Positions 19,584 through 30,016 of a stretch of 64,000 nucleotides of DNA are shown piece by piece. Source of the stretch: Raffaelea ambrosiae (taxonomy: Eukaryota; Ascomycota; Sordariomycetes; Ophiostomatales; Ophiostomataceae); the NCBI GenBank assembly GCA_002778195.1, contig PCDI01000003.1, forward strand, positions 2,439,913 through 2,503,912, read 5' to 3'. Numbering within the stretch: the stretch's first letter is position 1; each line of letters begins with the position of its first letter. The notes beneath the pieces were generated by a model that ran no database searches, had not been told where the DNA came from, and worked only from the letters and a program-made list of their open reading frames with translations. The translations under genes were made by a program, and so were the position numbers.

Positions 19584-21491
19584 GGTGGAGGGTAGATCGA
19601 GAGAACGGAGGGGGTTCGAGATGCAAAAAGAGTAACAAAAATAAAATGCGCGAGAAGGGGCGGCCGGAGCGATGCTGGTCTGGATGTTCGACGGTGGTGA
19701 GGTGTCGTGGTTGGGTGGGCTGGTTGGACAAGGAGGCGCCGTTGTATTTTGCCAGCGGAATTCCTGTGACGCTGTTATGGGGCCCTGCTAGTTTGATTCG
19801 CTTCTATGCCCCTGTCACGTGTGCTGTACTCTTTCAGTGTACGAGCGCAACGCATGGCCCTGTAGTATGACTGCCTAATAAGGGGTTACAGAAGCCAAGA
19901 TACGAGAAACCGTAGCCAAATAATTACACGTGACTCTAGAGTATGGGCATTCAACAAGGCAACCGTCCCCTTCTCATTCGAAAGTACTGCTGGTTTATTC
20001 CTCGCTGTCATCTGTCTTCTCTCGATTGACTGCCCGTCGAGTCCTGTGCTGACCTGTCACCGCATTCAGAACCCGGCATGCCTCTCGGACTGGTAGGCCG
20101 CGTTAGTGTGTGGCTTGGATCGTCTCGAGTGACCGGGGACAGAGTGCTAGTTTTCGTTTCGCGAAACATCCCACATTGACTCGAAGAAGTGTTCAAGCGA
20201 GGAAAATGGCTGTTACACTTTAAGACTTTGCACGCGATGCAGCTGATATCTCTAGATGCCAAAAAATGGTCATGCAACTCTCTAGGGACATTGATTGTCC
20301 TCGACAGCTTGCACGGTATTTACGATACAAGTCCGGTGAGACGACCCCCCGGAGCATTAAAAAGGTGGGATGGACTGGGCCTAGACATCCGTGAATACCG
20401 AGCTGTCATTTCTTGTAGAAAGACGGCTGTGACCAGGACATTAAAGATAAATACCGTGCGGCTTGGTTGAAATTCAGACATTTTTGGGCCCCTCATTTTG
20501 GTAGCGATATCTTTCAGGGACCAAAAAACGTTCCTCTTAGCGTTTCACCGGATCCTCCTAGGGGACCGTCAACGTTGCAAAGTGGGGCATGTACAACGAC
20601 TGAGGTACTGTAAGCTGGTTTGTCGTTCATTGTTCGCTGTGAGTTCTGCTTCTTTGTTTGGAAGTTTCGTTTCTAGACTATGGAGGCTGGCTGCCAGGCA
20701 GCAATTTCGTCAGATACTGGTCTGGTAGTGAATGAAAGTTGAAAGTGCCTCAGCATACACATTTAATAGATACCAAAAACCACTGCACCGCATGAACTAG
20801 TTAGTCGGACACCTAAACGTCAACGGTCGCCGCTACAGAAGCCACGGTATTCTACGGCGTATAAGATGAGCGAAATGATAGTTTTGTCACTGGCAAGAAA
20901 GCTGCCGTCTCAGTAGAATAAATCGTACTATGAAAACCCCGTTGCGGAAGCATATTATGCCTGACTAATCTACTCATAGTCGACGCCGATTGTTTCGTAA
21001 GATTTTCACACTCAAAGGGCAGCAAACAGAACGAGAATAAGGCCGGCCTGTTTATATTGTTAAGAAGACGATGAATAAATGCGGGCGTATTAGATTGTTA
21101 AAGAAACAACGCAACAGCAACAACAACAGATCAAGAACAATGCTGTGTTGAACTGTACTGTCCAGCTTTTCTCTATTACACATGTGTCACGTGCACACGC
21201 TCGTTGGGAGGCCATTTCAATCAAACGACGCGGCGCATGGGTGTGCCCCAAAGATCCCGGTCAGAACTGGATTTCATCGCTCCTTCATTTTTTGCCACAA
21301 CCCGCGTCCTTTCCTTTGTGGCACACGCGTTGTTGACGAGAATTCGATCTTGTTGTTATTATTACCCCGTCCATCTTCCACGGTGCCGCTTGTTTACGTC
21401 TGCCCTCGCTAATGACTTGCCCTGCGATCGGAATGGTCTCAAGCAGAGCATCGCTATTCGTGCAGGCAGGCCCAATGTATATATAATTAAA
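19584..21491. other. Divergent intergenic region RAB11 / chromodomain gene
   Basis: 1.9 kb between divergently transcribed genes. 19600-19700 next to RAB11 is GC-rich leader. 19860-21120 is AT-richer with stops in all frames and no clear repeat. 21060-21480 is probably the chromodomain gene leader. I see no gene here. Confidence 0.6.
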
Positions 21492-24400
21492 ATGGCAGCC
21501 CCTGGAGAGAACCCCAGCGCTTCCGGCTCAGTGGCCGACGACCCCAACGATGATGCAATCTCGCTCACGTCGACCAACGACGGGCCGGTAGACGAGGACA
21601 TGGAGTTTATCGTCGAGCAAGTCCTGAGCCAGTCGCAGGCAGAAGATGGGGAGAAGCTGTATCTCATCAAGTGGGAACATTACCCCATGCAAGCATGCAC
21701 GTGGGAGCCAGAGTCCAATCTTGGTGCCGAGTTGATTCACGATTTGTGGGAGGAGGAAATCGCCAGGCCAGACTACCAGCCGTTTGATATGGACATCTTC
21801 TACCTGGCGTTAGAGCAGAGGATGGAAAGGCACAGACGGCGCAACGTTGAGCGCAGGAGACGCGGTCTTCCTCTTACCGAACCCCTGGAGGACGATGTGG
21901 CGGATGACGAGGAAGATGACGAGACATACCAGCCCGAGAGAAGCCTGCTGGAAGAGCTACAGGCAAGCGGGAGCCAGGAGAGAAAGTCGCCCCGTCGTAA
22001 CACGGTGAGCCAGTTCTTCCTGCCCAATTCTCCAGATCTGCTATCCGCCTCGTCCTCAGACGATGACCTCCAGATCATCGAGGCTCTGTCATCGGCACCA
22101 CCAGTTCGCAAGTCCAAGACGCCAGAAAAGGAGAAGCACAAGGGCAAAGGGAAGAGGGAGGAAAATGCAAAGGAAAAGGAAAAGGAAAAGGAAAAGGAGG
22201 AGCCAAAGCCAAAGCCAAAGCCAAAGCAAACGCAGCCTCTAGCCCAAAGGCGAAAACAGAAAGCGGACGAGGTGCCAGCGGCATCACCCACAGAGGGTCC
22301 GTCGAAGCAGAAGCCTTCGAAGCAGGCACAAAAGGAAGCCCAAACAGGCGGCCAGAAGGAGCCCCAGTTGGAACCTCAGAATGAGTCTCAGAAGGAAACG
22401 ACGCAGGGTGCTCGAAAAGGACAGGGGGCAGCCCAAAAGGATGCCCCGGAAGAGATGCGGAAGGAGCGACCAAAAGAGAAATCGCCCGACAAGTCTGTTC
22501 CGTCCAGCTCAGCCAATAAAGGGAAAGCCCCAGAACGGCCGTCGCCCCTTGAAAGGATGAGGAAGTCTGCCTCGTCGTCAAGAAGTCCTACTGAGACATT
22601 ATTCGACACGGATAGACGCCAACAAAATCGTCCCAGCAAGGCGACGAGGCAACCCAAGCCATCCCCGAATTCTGTGCCTTCTCAGGGTAACCAGCCTGCC
22701 AGACCCAGGCCACCGCCAGAAACTTCGTCTGGTCCGAGAGCCTCGTCCGTCAAGATATCTGGAGGCACAAAGACATTTTCGGCGAGAAAGTCAGGCTCAG
22801 GCTCCCAGGAAGCCTTGGGCAACGCCTTCAGCGGTGGCAAAGTCGCGCGAAGAAGACACACTCTTGAAACGGCCGTCTCGGACCCGTCGAGGCCAGGAGC
22901 CTTATTCAACAACTTTCACCAGCGCCGCCTCGCCGAACTACGTGGACGAAGCAAGGAAGACGTTCGAATTGATCCTAGTATGCTCTCAACCAAGCTCTTC
23001 CCCATCACCCAGGGCCCGTCCAATACAGGAGCAGTATCCCCCGATGAGGAGCCCCCATCTGCGACCATGAGACGCAGATCAACGGTTGCATCGATAGCGT
23101 CAGACAACGCGCCATCTCCACAAACCACAGCGACCTCGCCAGAAAACAGAGACAATCCGGTGGCAAGCAAACCCAAACGGAGAAAGACTGTTCGATTTTT
23201 TGACGACAGCGATGAAACACCGTCGCCGGCCGCACCAACCCCAGACCTCTCCGCTGGGCCAGCAGACGACCCGATGGACGACATGTTTGTTCCACAGGGC
23301 GCAGAGACCACAGAGTCCACAGAGTCCACAGAGGCCACAGAATCCATAGAAGGAACAGAAGAAACAGAAGCCACAGAGGGCATAGAAGCCACAGAAACCA
23401 ACAAACATTCTTTGAAAAAGAAATTGGTGCTGGGATATCAGGGCAAGCCTGTCGAGGTTTCGTTTGAAGACGTGCCTGCTGGGGCCTTTCTTCCTCTCTT
23501 GCAAGAGTTCCTGGATACCGAGACATTGGACTTTGGACATGCCTGTTTTGCCGAGACATTCACGAATCAGTTTATTGCTCTCAGGCAGGAAATTCTGTTC
23601 ACCGGTGCTGTTGCCGAGGTTAACCCAGCGGGCGATGCTAAGCTCACACCTCTGGAAACGGCATCCGAGAAGCTGAAGGCGATGGCCTCGGGTGTTCTGC
23701 TATTTTGGCCAGCTTTCGGGATCCTTCTCTACCCACCACACTCCGATGACTGGAAAGAGGAGCTCTTGGGAATACCGGCTGAGGCGTCCGCGTCTAAAGC
23801 CAAACTCCGCTATGTGGTGTTCAGCACACAGCTCGATTGCCCGCCGTTCCTCCGATCTTGCGGGCCGGTCCCATCGAATCTCAATGTTCCCACAGGAACG
23901 GGTGACCGGGAGCACTTACTGCGGACAATGTTCCATTTTGACCGCAAATCGTATATGCGGCTGTTTCCGGCAAGCGCGCAGAAGCCAGAGGTCCAGCGCA
24001 GTGTATTTTTTGCATTCCCATCTTCGCTATTGGAGTCTATGCAGGCGTTTGCCTTGTTGTTCCGCACTCTCGACCCTGCCTGTCAGATCTTCTTCAGCTC
24101 AGGGCCAGGGGCATGGGCGGTCTTCAAAGACAACATCGTGGCCAGGGGAAAGCCGGCTGCTGTTCTGATCCACGAACTGGCAACTTGGACCGTCAGGCGT
24201 TTTCCCGGCCTCGCAAACGTTCTTGATAACCACAATAACTGCAGTTTTTGGTCATTCTCTCAAAGTTTCTTTGACAGCCCCATGTATCCCCCGGATAATA
24301 AGCCCGGCAGTGCACCCGGCTGTGGTGTCGAGGGAACAACTACAGACGAGAGGATGGTATCACCTGGCCACATTAATTTGACGCCACTCTTTCCTGGCGG

Positions 24401-26387
24401 GATAGCTGTGCTGGTTACGCCCAGCTTTATTGTCTCGGAACCACTTCGTGCGTACGAACTCTTTGAATGGTTTGTCCTGGCCCAAGCTTCTGCGATCGTG
24501 CCAATAAAGCTGGTGGTTGCGTCGAAAATTCTACCATATCTGGAAGAACTAGCCGACGAGAAGTATAAACTACGGCAGATGTTTATGGGTGACAAGTCGA
24601 TGAAGGCACTGGACCGCCAAATGAAGTCCAATCTTAACGGCGTGACACCTGCGCTGTGCGAGCACCGATACAAGACATGGCTTCTAGTCAGCGAGATCTT
24701 TCTGTACTACGAGCTGGGCAAGCCAAGACACATCTACCAGGAGCACAGTCCGCTTGTATTTGTCGACGAAGCGATCTCCGAACACGACGAACAAAGCCTG
24801 GTGAATTGGTTCGGCTGGTGGTCGATGCTTCATCTGGACCAGTTCCGGGAATTCTACGTTGTGGGATCCAACATCGCAATCAAGCGGACGGGCTCAGAAA
24901 GAGCCAAGCGGTGCGTACCGTTTCCACGCTTCTCCAAGAAGACAGTTGCCGATCCTGATGCTGCAGCCGGGCGGGTTCTTCCTTACGAGATCCCAGAGAC
25001 GGCACCAAACGACGCCAACGCTGCGAGTTCCATGGTGGCAACATCCACGCGGACGACGGCGACGGCAACGGTGACAACGAAAACGGCTCCCGTTGCGGCA
25101 GAGGTGCCGCCAGCCAAGCCGCAGCAATGCAAAAGCAAACGCTTTCCGAATGACAGCCCGAAAGAATTTAAAAAGCAACTACTGAGCTACAACATCGTGG
25201 ACCCAGGGGCATTTTGGACGTGTTATGGGTTTGCCGTGATGTGGAAGGACGCGGATGAAGCAGTGCACTTTGGCATGGAAACCGACCGAAACACGATTGA
25301 AGAGTGGTTGGTTTTCACTTGGCCATTCCGGCCAGACACCTTCCGAACGTACTTTGGGCTGTTCTACACTGTGGAGGACAGCTGTTACCGAGACGGTGTC
25401 CCAAGAGGACGGAAGCTGCCGCGGCACCCGTGGGTCATGATCTACCGCCCGGAACAGCCGCATCGAAAGCCGTTCCGGACCACGGAGCTGATCATCTGGG
25501 ATGCGCGAGCCCGAGACAGATTCCGCAATATTGATTCGCCAAAAGAGGAGGATCTCACGCTGTCACAACGAGCTGCTATTGCTCATGTCAGGCATTTTGG
25601 CCCCGTCAAGAACCCCGAGCTGCCTCTGACAAGCCTGTGGATTGGTAGCGAGATCCCCGTGGTGCGGCGCGGAAACGATAAGACCAAACACGGGCCGGTT
25701 CCTGGATCTACGTCGGCCCCACAGTCGGAAAACGAGCTCGATGCTACGATGGAGTATCTCGACACACTAACGGGCAACTTTAAAGACGCGTTGCCCCCAA
25801 CCGAGGCCTATCTCAAGCAGCGTGGTTTCAAACGGGTAGCTATGACGAAAAGCATAGGTGGTTGGCAAGGACCGGTGCCCGGGGAGAGCGGAAGTGGCCA
25901 GCAGCCGGATGCTCCAGGCGATCCGATGGACCTGGACAGTCGGACCATGACCGGCAGAATAAGCGGCGACGGAGCCAATGATAGACGTGGGAATGGCATC
26001 CTCGGCGGTAGCAATGATGACGAAGATGAAAATGCCGCGGATGAGGTCGACGACGCCGACATCGACACGAAGATGGTCTTCCACCCGCCGCGAGGGACGA
26101 ACACAACGCCGAGCAAGTGCCGCAACCGCCTGGCGGACAGCTGCCGACTGGCGCTGGCCAAGGAGCCGAATGCCAAGGCGATGTTGTACGCGTATCGGCC
26201 GACGATGGACTGGTACGAGGAGCAGGTGGCCGAGGGCCGGGGTTATGCGCACATGGAGGTAAACAGTTGGGAAGCGTTTTTCAACCGGTTCCGGATTGGG
26301 CAGCAGGGCGACGGCAGCAGCAAGGACGGGACGCCGACCGGCGTGATGTCGTCGCCGTTGTCGGGTGCCAACTCGACACATTCATGA
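21492..26387 (+). CDS. Large chromodomain protein, 1631 aa
   Basis: Single-exon gene; the ATG at 21492 has a strong AAAATGG context and precedes the only conserved N-terminal domain. A chromodomain lies at residues 38-90 (MEFIVEQVLSQ, YLIKWEHYPMQACTWEPESNL); the aromatic-cage positions are F39, W61 and Y64, so methyl-lysine binding is plausible. Residues 90-640 are a disordered charged linker with KEKEKEKE and PKPKPK runs, then an imperfect TEATES repeat. Residues about 645-1140 look globular (FLPLLQEFLDTETLDF, GVLLFWPAFGILLYPP, AAVLIHELATWTVRRFPGL, LFPGGIAVLVTPSFIV). Another globular stretch follows (AFWTCYGFAVMWKDADEAVHF, HPWVMIYRPEQPHRKPF). The layout of N-terminal chromodomain, long linker and folded C-terminus recalls S. 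pombe Chp1 or fungal CDP-2, but I cannot choose by eye. Likely a heterochromatin factor. Confidence 0.85.
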   Translation: MAAPGENPSASGSVADDPNDDAISLTSTNDGPVDEDMEFIVEQVLSQSQAEDGEKLYLIKWEHYPMQACTWEPESNLGAELIHDLWEEEIARPDYQPFDMDIFYLALEQRMERHRRRNVERRRRGLPLTEPLEDDVADDEEDDETYQPERSLLEELQASGSQERKSPRRNTVSQFFLPNSPDLLSASSSDDDLQIIEALSSAPPVRKSKTPEKEKHKGKGKREENAKEKEKEKEKEEPKPKPKPKQTQPLAQRRKQKADEVPAASPTEGPSKQKPSKQAQKEAQTGGQKEPQLEPQNESQKETTQGARKGQGAAQKDAPEEMRKERPKEKSPDKSVPSSSANKGKAPERPSPLERMRKSASSSRSPTETLFDTDRRQQNRPSKATRQPKPSPNSVPSQGNQPARPRPPPETSSGPRASSVKISGGTKTFSARKSGSGSQEALGNAFSGGKVARRRHTLETAVSDPSRPGALFNNFHQRRLAELRGRSKEDVRIDPSMLSTKLFPITQGPSNTGAVSPDEEPPSATMRRRSTVASIASDNAPSPQTTATSPENRDNPVASKPKRRKTVRFFDDSDETPSPAAPTPDLSAGPADDPMDDMFVPQGAETTESTESTEATESIEGTEETEATEGIEATETNKHSLKKKLVLGYQGKPVEVSFEDVPAGAFLPLLQEFLDTETLDFGHACFAETFTNQFIALRQEILFTGAVAEVNPAGDAKLTPLETASEKLKAMASGVLLFWPAFGILLYPPHSDDWKEELLGIPAEASASKAKLRYVVFSTQLDCPPFLRSCGPVPSNLNVPTGTGDREHLLRTMFHFDRKSYMRLFPASAQKPEVQRSVFFAFPSSLLESMQAFALLFRTLDPACQIFFSSGPGAWAVFKDNIVARGKPAAVLIHELATWTVRRFPGLANVLDNHNNCSFWSFSQSFFDSPMYPPDNKPGSAPGCGVEGTTTDERMVSPGHINLTPLFPGGIAVLVTPSFIVSEPLRAYELFEWFVLAQASAIVPIKLVVASKILPYLEELADEKYKLRQMFMGDKSMKALDRQMKSNLNGVTPALCEHRYKTWLLVSEIFLYYELGKPRHIYQEHSPLVFVDEAISEHDEQSLVNWFGWWSMLHLDQFREFYVVGSNIAIKRTGSERAKRCVPFPRFSKKTVADPDAAAGRVLPYEIPETAPNDANAASSMVATSTRTTATATVTTKTAPVAAEVPPAKPQQCKSKRFPNDSPKEFKKQLLSYNIVDPGAFWTCYGFAVMWKDADEAVHFGMETDRNTIEEWLVFTWPFRPDTFRTYFGLFYTVEDSCYRDGVPRGRKLPRHPWVMIYRPEQPHRKPFRTTELIIWDARARDRFRNIDSPKEEDLTLSQRAAIAHVRHFGPVKNPELPLTSLWIGSEIPVVRRGNDKTKHGPVPGSTSAPQSENELDATMEYLDTLTGNFKDALPPTEAYLKQRGFKRVAMTKSIGGWQGPVPGESGSGQQPDAPGDPMDLDSRTMTGRISGDGANDRRGNGILGGSNDDEDENAADEVDDADIDTKMVFHPPRGTNTTPSKCRNRLADSCRLALAKEPNAKAMLYAYRPTMDWYEEQVAEGRGYAHMEVNSWEAFFNRFRIGQQGDGSSKDGTPTGVMSSPLSGANSTHS
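23309..23403 (+). repeat. Imperfect 9-12-nt coding repeat (ACAGAGTCC/ACAGAGGCC)
   Basis: Within the chromodomain gene, roughly eight to ten units of the form ACAGAGTCC, ACAGAGGCC or ACAGAAGCC encode a Thr-Glu-Ser/Ala run. It marks the end of the disordered linker, just before the folded middle region. Confidence 0.85.
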
Positions 26388-26657
26388 GCTAAGCAAAGTA
26401 GCTCAGGTAGGGACTGGGAAGTAGGGAACATCTGAAACATATAACTGACAAACCGAACAAATCAATAAAATCATGTTTTGGATGTAATATACGCTCTGCA
26501 AATAATACAATAGTATACCTGTAAGTACCTGTAGGAAGCATATGAACGGCCTCTCATACAACACTCCCTCTTCTCAAACTCCATTCCGGTTGCTTCTTTT
26601 ATACTTGTGTAACTTGATAGTTACCTTATGCCGGCCTGCCGCTCCCCATACCCTTCA

Positions 26658-28076
26658 CTACCTCGCCGTCGGAAACGTCCGCGTCGTCAGCAGCGCCCCC
26701 TTGACCCGCCGGATGTTCTCCTTGGCCTTGCGGATCTCGTCGTCCGGCTCGTTGCGCGTGGTCAGCACGTACCCGGGGTACTTGCCGCCGTTGCTGGTGC
26801 CGCTGCTGGCCGTCGAGCTGTACGCGCCGCCGCTGTATGCGCCGTACATGTAGTGGGGCGGCCGCGCCAGCTTGTCCACGTCGTCGCGCACCTGCGTGAC
26901 GGCGGTCTGGATCTCCGCCAGGGGCGCCGTCGGGCTGTTGCTCGACGCCAGCCACGCGTCCGACAGGCCCTTGAGGGCGTCGGCCATGCGCGCGAGCTTG
27001 GCCGTGTGCTGTTCGACCGCGTTGGGCGGTGGGGGAGTGATGGCCTCGTCCGCAGCGCCCTCCGTCGTGATGATCACTTTGGTGTCCGGGTCCGACGGCC
27101 CCACGATCGGGCTGGGCGGAATCGACGTCTGCACGCCGACGTCCCGGTGGAAGACTTCGGTGGGATCGTCGTACGACTCGGTGGTGGTGTCCGTGGACGT
27201 GGAAATGTTGTCGTCGTGGTCATGGCCGTCGTCGGAGGCCAGGGTCGCGCTGGTGGTGGCGTGGGCTGTCTGGCTCGTCTTGGCCGCGGCCGCCGGCGGC
27301 ACTTCCGACACGACGCCCTCGAGCTTCTCGAGCAGCCTGTTCAGCTGCGTGCCGGTGGTGTCGTGCAGCTGCGTGCGGGCCTCGGTGAGGCTGTCGACCA
27401 TAGGGCCGAGGACGAAGCGGGCGGTGCCGTAGATGAGGGAGGCGGCGGCGGCGCCGCCATACAGGGTGTTGAGGAAGACATTGGGGGTGACGAGCGGCGG
27501 CGGCCGCTGGGGCCGGGTGAGGAACTCGGGGTAGGTGACGATGGGAGGAACCGACGACGAGTCGTCTGAGGAGGAGGAGGAGGAGGTAGTGATCGGTGAT
27601 GGTGACACATCCTTCGATACAGCTGTCTCTGGTGTTGTGTCGACTGGCGGGCCCACCACCGCTGTCTCTGGCGTCACTTGCTCCTTGGCGGGCTCGCCCT
27701 CGGCCAGAAGTTCGTCGATCTGGACGGGCGAGAGGCCCTTGCTCTCGAGAAACGCGGCCTTGCGAGACCGTGGCTCGAGCCGGACGGAGTCGTCGCGCAA
27801 GAACGTGCGCGCCTGGTCGAGCGTAGGAGGTTCTGGTGCTGTCTCCCGTGTGGTCTCTGGTGCCGCTGTGGTTGCAGCCTCAGCAGTCTCTGGTTGTTTT
27901 TCTTCTGGTGCTGGTGCTGGTGCTGGTGCTGGTGCTTCTTGGCTGGACTCGGTCCCGGCTGTTGCTGTCTGCCATGCCGGCGCGGACGGCTTCAGCAATG
28001 GCGCAGGGGCTGGCGCATCCGGCGCAGTCTCCGGAGACCGCGCTGGCACATCGCCCTTGTCGTCTGGTGAGCTCAT
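26658..28076 (-). CDS. Pex14-family peroxin, likely Pex14/17 (Pex33)
   Basis: Peroxisomal membrane docking factor for import receptors. Single exon, 472 aa, ATG at 28076. Residues 1-80 are Pro/Ala/Glu-rich. The Pex14 N-terminal receptor-binding domain is at 84-127: DQARTFLRDDSVRLEPRSRK followed by AAFLESKGLSPVQIDELL. After a Ser-rich spacer, TYPEFLTRPQRPPPLVTPNV leads into a hydrophobic segment (200-226, FLNTLYGGAAAASLIYG) that probably spans or lies on the membrane, then a coiled-coil-like stretch (LTEARTQLHDTTGTQLNRLL). Canonical fungal Pex14 places the receptor-binding domain at the extreme N-terminus; here it starts after 80 residues. That fits the filamentous-fungal Pex14/17 paralogue better, although a plain Pex14 is not excluded. 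Confidence 0.8.
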   Translation of the reverse strand: MSSPDDKGDVPARSPETAPDAPAPAPLLKPSAPAWQTATAGTESSQEAPAPAPAPAPEEKQPETAEAATTAAPETTRETAPEPPTLDQARTFLRDDSVRLEPRSRKAAFLESKGLSPVQIDELLAEGEPAKEQVTPETAVVGPPVDTTPETAVSKDVSPSPITTSSSSSSDDSSSVPPIVTYPEFLTRPQRPPPLVTPNVFLNTLYGGAAAASLIYGTARFVLGPMVDSLTEARTQLHDTTGTQLNRLLEKLEGVVSEVPPAAAAKTSQTAHATTSATLASDDGHDHDDNISTSTDTTTESYDDPTEVFHRDVGVQTSIPPSPIVGPSDPDTKVIITTEGAADEAITPPPPNAVEQHTAKLARMADALKGLSDAWLASSNSPTAPLAEIQTAVTQVRDDVDKLARPPHYMYGAYSGGAYSSTASSGTSNGGKYPGYVLTTRNEPDDEIRKAKENIRRVKGALLTTRTFPTAR

Positions 28077-30016
28077 TGTGCACTGTGTGTGATGTGTCGG
28101 GTTGGCAGCGTTTGGACGCTGTCGTGAAGAACAAGAGTCGGCAAATTGAGGAGCGCAACTAAATTATAGCGGCTGACCACAAGCACGCGGGCGCTCCAGC
28201 AGCCTCGGCTTGCGGCTGCTTAGTTAGTGTGGGTCCTTGGAACCACTAACTACTACCAAGGACACCACAGAATCTGGAGAAAGGAAGTCCGCAATTTTGG
28301 TGCCTTAGCATTCAGGCCAAGAAAGGCCAGCTCGCCCCATATTTTATTTTAGCAGGGGATGGAACAACAGCCAGACGGTTTGGTCAGCCCAGCCAAGCCG
28401 AGAGCTCATACTCGATTGAGTGGCGTTGCGACACACACGCACACACACATACACAAACTATCGACACAACGCCGTCTAAGCAGCACCAATCGCGCCCCGG
28501 AAAGCTCGTTCATTGAGTCTCTGAAACCCATCCCAAGCACCAGCCCGCACGGCCGGGTAACTTCCATATCACGCCACCCGCATTTGGGCCTTTATTGCCA
28601 GAAAGGGAGGAAGCCCATTCGGAGGAGCCCAAGGAGGATTACCACAAAGAAGGCCATAGAGAAGCGCCGGAAATCTCGTCTAGACGGAAAAAAGGCCTTG
28701 TTCGGGCACGGTCAGAGCTAAGCCAGACGCGCCACAAACGCGCAGCTAGAGAGAGTATGTTGCAATTCCCACTCCCATCACACGTCGGTCAGGAGAGGCG
28801 GATGTCTTCTTTCTTGTGTCCATGCGATGCTCGCCAGCCGTAAATGAAGCTGCCATTCAAGGGATGAGACAGAGAGAGAGGGCAGAGCACGTCGTCGTCA
28901 ATGCAAAACTGAAGGGGATGCCAAAGAGAGAGAGAGAGAAGAAACAAAAAAGGCTTGCCTGCTGCTTCGTTGCTGTAGTTTAGCCGACGAGGAAGCGGCA
29001 GCAAGCAAGGAGAAAGGGCAGTTGCAGCCAACACGGAGAGGCACAAGAACGTGTGACGTGCCACCCGCGCCTTCCCCTGCCCGGCGCGTCGAATTGCCTC
29101 GCTATGGGCTTCTGGGGAGGCCTGCGTTGCGTTGTCTCTCTGGGCCTCTCTGTGTCGCTTCTCATCCCCTTCGTCACACACAAGCTCTGCCCCGCCGTGT
29201 CCTTTTTTTTGGCCTTGTTCCTTTCTCATTGCCCTGCCTCTGCCCGTCATCCAGTCCCTTGTCTCACCATTTTTTATTCACAACCCCCCGCTGTGTGCGT
29301 CGGAACGCACAAACGAGAGAGCCTTTTTTTAATTTAAAAAGGAGGCTTTCTCTTTTTTTGTCCTCTGCCCACCAAAGCCCAAGCAAGCCAAGGCTTAGTT
29401 GCACGTGGCTGGCTCCGGCGTTTGGCCATTTGTTTGGGGAGGACTGCGGTTGCCCGTTTTGAAACTGGCGACAGAGCCACCCGCTCTTTCCCTTTTTCTC
29501 GCGCCTCTTGCCTTCCCTGTCAGCAGATTGGCTGTTTCTTGTCAGCAGCACACAAAAAAAAAAAAAGGAGCTGGGACTCTTCTTTTTTGTGCCTTTGGTG
29601 GCGGGTGGTTTTGCCAGCTGGCGTGTGCGCCCGTTCACCAAAAGCAAAAAAAAAAACCCCATCCCCAGCACAGCAATTGCCTCTACGTCACAGCCCACGC
29701 CCGGACACGCACAACCGGTTTGCCCCGTGAACTCCGGAGGGACACATCCTCTCTGGCCATCTCTGACCATCTCTGGTCTGCGGTCATCTCTGGACCCTCT
29801 CTGTGACCCGCTTTACCTGTATCTCTGTATCTCGGTATCTCTGTATATCTGTGTACGGGAGACCATCCCATACTATATCTCTCTCTTCTCACCTTTGCTT
29901 GCCGCCCATCAATTCTCTCACTTTTCCTTCCCGCTCACTTAGCACCCCACAATTCGCTGCCTACCCCTGGAATTACCACCACCCTCTACTCCAGCCAACC
30001 CTACAGCCCGCCCGCC
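28077..30016. other. Divergent intergenic region PEX / IES2
   Basis: 1.9 kb. Contains a CA-rich run (28432-28460), a GA run near 28927-28940 and CT-rich sequence (29750-29900) typical of a fungal promoter upstream of IES2. No coding frame supported. Confidence 0.6.

Noticed and set aside
21204..21491. Upstream extension of the chromodomain ORF by 96 codons
   Set aside because: Begins at a TTG codon and reads through AT-rich leader; the ATG at 21492 has strong context and precedes the chromodomain.
26628..27569. Antisense ORF of 313 codons over the peroxin gene
   Set aside because: Composition is Arg/Val/Gly-rich shadow; the sense strand has the Pex14 domain and membrane segment.
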